Assembly (NCBI GenBank): GCA_029203105.1
Contig: CP119318.1
Coordinates: 139,001-203,000, forward strand
DNA: 64,000 nucleotides
Source of the DNA: Candidatus Kaistia colombiensis
GTDB lineage: Bacteria; Pseudomonadota; Alphaproteobacteria; Rhizobiales; Kaistiaceae
Reading direction: 5' to 3'
The notes under the pieces were generated by a model. It was given only the letters and a program-made list of their open reading frames with translations. It was not told the origin of the DNA and searched no databases. Shown piece by piece: positions 63,612-64,000 of the stretch. Position 1 is the stretch's first letter. Each line of letters begins with the position of its first letter. The position numbers and the translations under genes are program-made.

Positions 63612-64000
63612 CTAGGTTGTTGCTTCGCCCTCGCCGAGGCGCCGGATGAAGATCGCCAGCTGGTGCGCGCCGACGCCGCGTTCGACCTCGGTCCAGCCGC
63701 GCCTCGCGTAATAGGCGCTCTTGTCCGGCACGGCGCAGAGATAGATGCGGTCGAAGCCGAGTGCGCGGGCTTCCGCGACGATCCGCTCCGACAGCGCCTC
63801 GCCCATGCCGCGCATGCGCTCCTCCGGCTCGACCCAGAGCGCCGCCAGCCAGGGCGTATATTGCGGGCGCTCGTCGACATCGCTGTCGATCAGCAGCGCC
63901 GAACCGACGAAATCGTCGCCTCGGTGCGCGACGACGCCGAGCGGCACCCTATCGGTCTTGAAGTCGCGCAGATGCCCCAGCAGCGTCGCCAGCGGTTCGC
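63612..64000 (-). CDS. GNAT family N-acetyltransferase (partial, cut by window end)
   Basis: The reading frame runs out of the window at 64000, so the N-terminus is missing. The visible part has EPLATLLGHLRDFKTDRVPLGVVAHRGDDFVGSALLIDSD, the acetyl-CoA loop VEPEERMRGMGEALSERIVAEARALGFDRIYLCA and YYARRGWTEVER. A GTG at 63947 could start a short form, but the upstream codons read as GNAT sequence, so the true start lies beyond 64000. The acceptor is unknown. Confidence 0.85.
   Translation of the reverse strand, partial: EPLATLLGHLRDFKTDRVPLGVVAHRGDDFVGSALLIDSDVDERPQYTPWLAALWVEPEERMRGMGEALSERIVAEARALGFDRIYLCAVPDKSAYYARRGWTEVERGVGAHQLAIFIRRLGEGEATT

Overview
The window reads as chromosomal DNA from a GC-rich alphaproteobacterium, most likely a member of the Hyphomicrobiales (Rhizobiales). 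The signs are a Rhizobium-type multidomain pyruvate carboxylase, biotin genes under BioR with TTATAGATAA boxes, an ExoD-like protein, an opgG-opgH pair, GTG and TTG starts after good Shine-Dalgarno sites, and several families of short dispersed palindromic repeats. The genus cannot be fixed from the sequence alone. No phage, plasmid, insertion sequence or CRISPR array was seen.

Layout. 1-4 kb: a minus-strand operon for an aa3-type cytochrome c oxidase (cytochrome c, subunit II, subunit I, subunit III, and the start of a further gene cut by the window edge). 4-9 kb: NIPSNAP protein, exported Ntn hydrolase, tRNA-Arg(CCT), nuclease-fold protein and M48 lipoprotein. 9-17 kb: ilvD, TerC-type carrier, M20 amidohydrolase, a solitary UreE-like protein, a D,D-carboxypeptidase and a CobW GTPase. 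17-24 kb: ArsR/SRPBCC pair, small exported protein, flavin reductase, TusA-like protein, polysaccharide flippase plus acetyltransferase, and a divergent LysR/YeiH pair. 24-27.6 kb: CAP lipoprotein, large MscS channel and ExoD.

27.7-34.2 kb is a LacI-controlled sugar uptake and hydrolysis operon (LacI regulator, binding protein, two permeases, GH127 beta-L-arabinofuranosidase) with two near-identical palindromic operators. Every structural gene in it is broken by single-base indels. 34-39 kb carries an L,D-transpeptidase and the bioY-bioB-bioD operon with bioR and four BioR boxes. 39-42 kb has a GAF-Fis regulator, an aldehyde dehydrogenase and its DUF779 companion. 42-48 kb holds an epoxide-hydrolase-like enzyme divergent from an Rrf2 regulator, a tRNA-Arg fragment, tRNA-Leu(CAA), dsbB, asd, an exported protein and an aldo/keto reductase. 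48-52.5 kb has an Nramp transporter and an altronate dehydratase (both indel-ridden) and a ribokinase. 53-60.4 kb has opgG-opgH and pyc. 60.4-64 kb has a GIY-YIG gene between inverted repeats, an extensin-like protein, a galactose/arabinose 1-dehydrogenase-like oxidoreductase and a partial acetyltransferase.

Much of the window is housekeeping. The points most worth a second look are the GIY-YIG gene bracketed by paired repeats, the UreE-like protein lacking the family's conserved interface histidine, the AAA+-less GAF-Fis regulator with clustered half-sites, the two-operator/terminator arrangement before the LacI gene, and the two sharply bounded clusters of single-base indels (29.2-33.3 kb and 48.4-50.6 kb), which look more like sequence error than decay.
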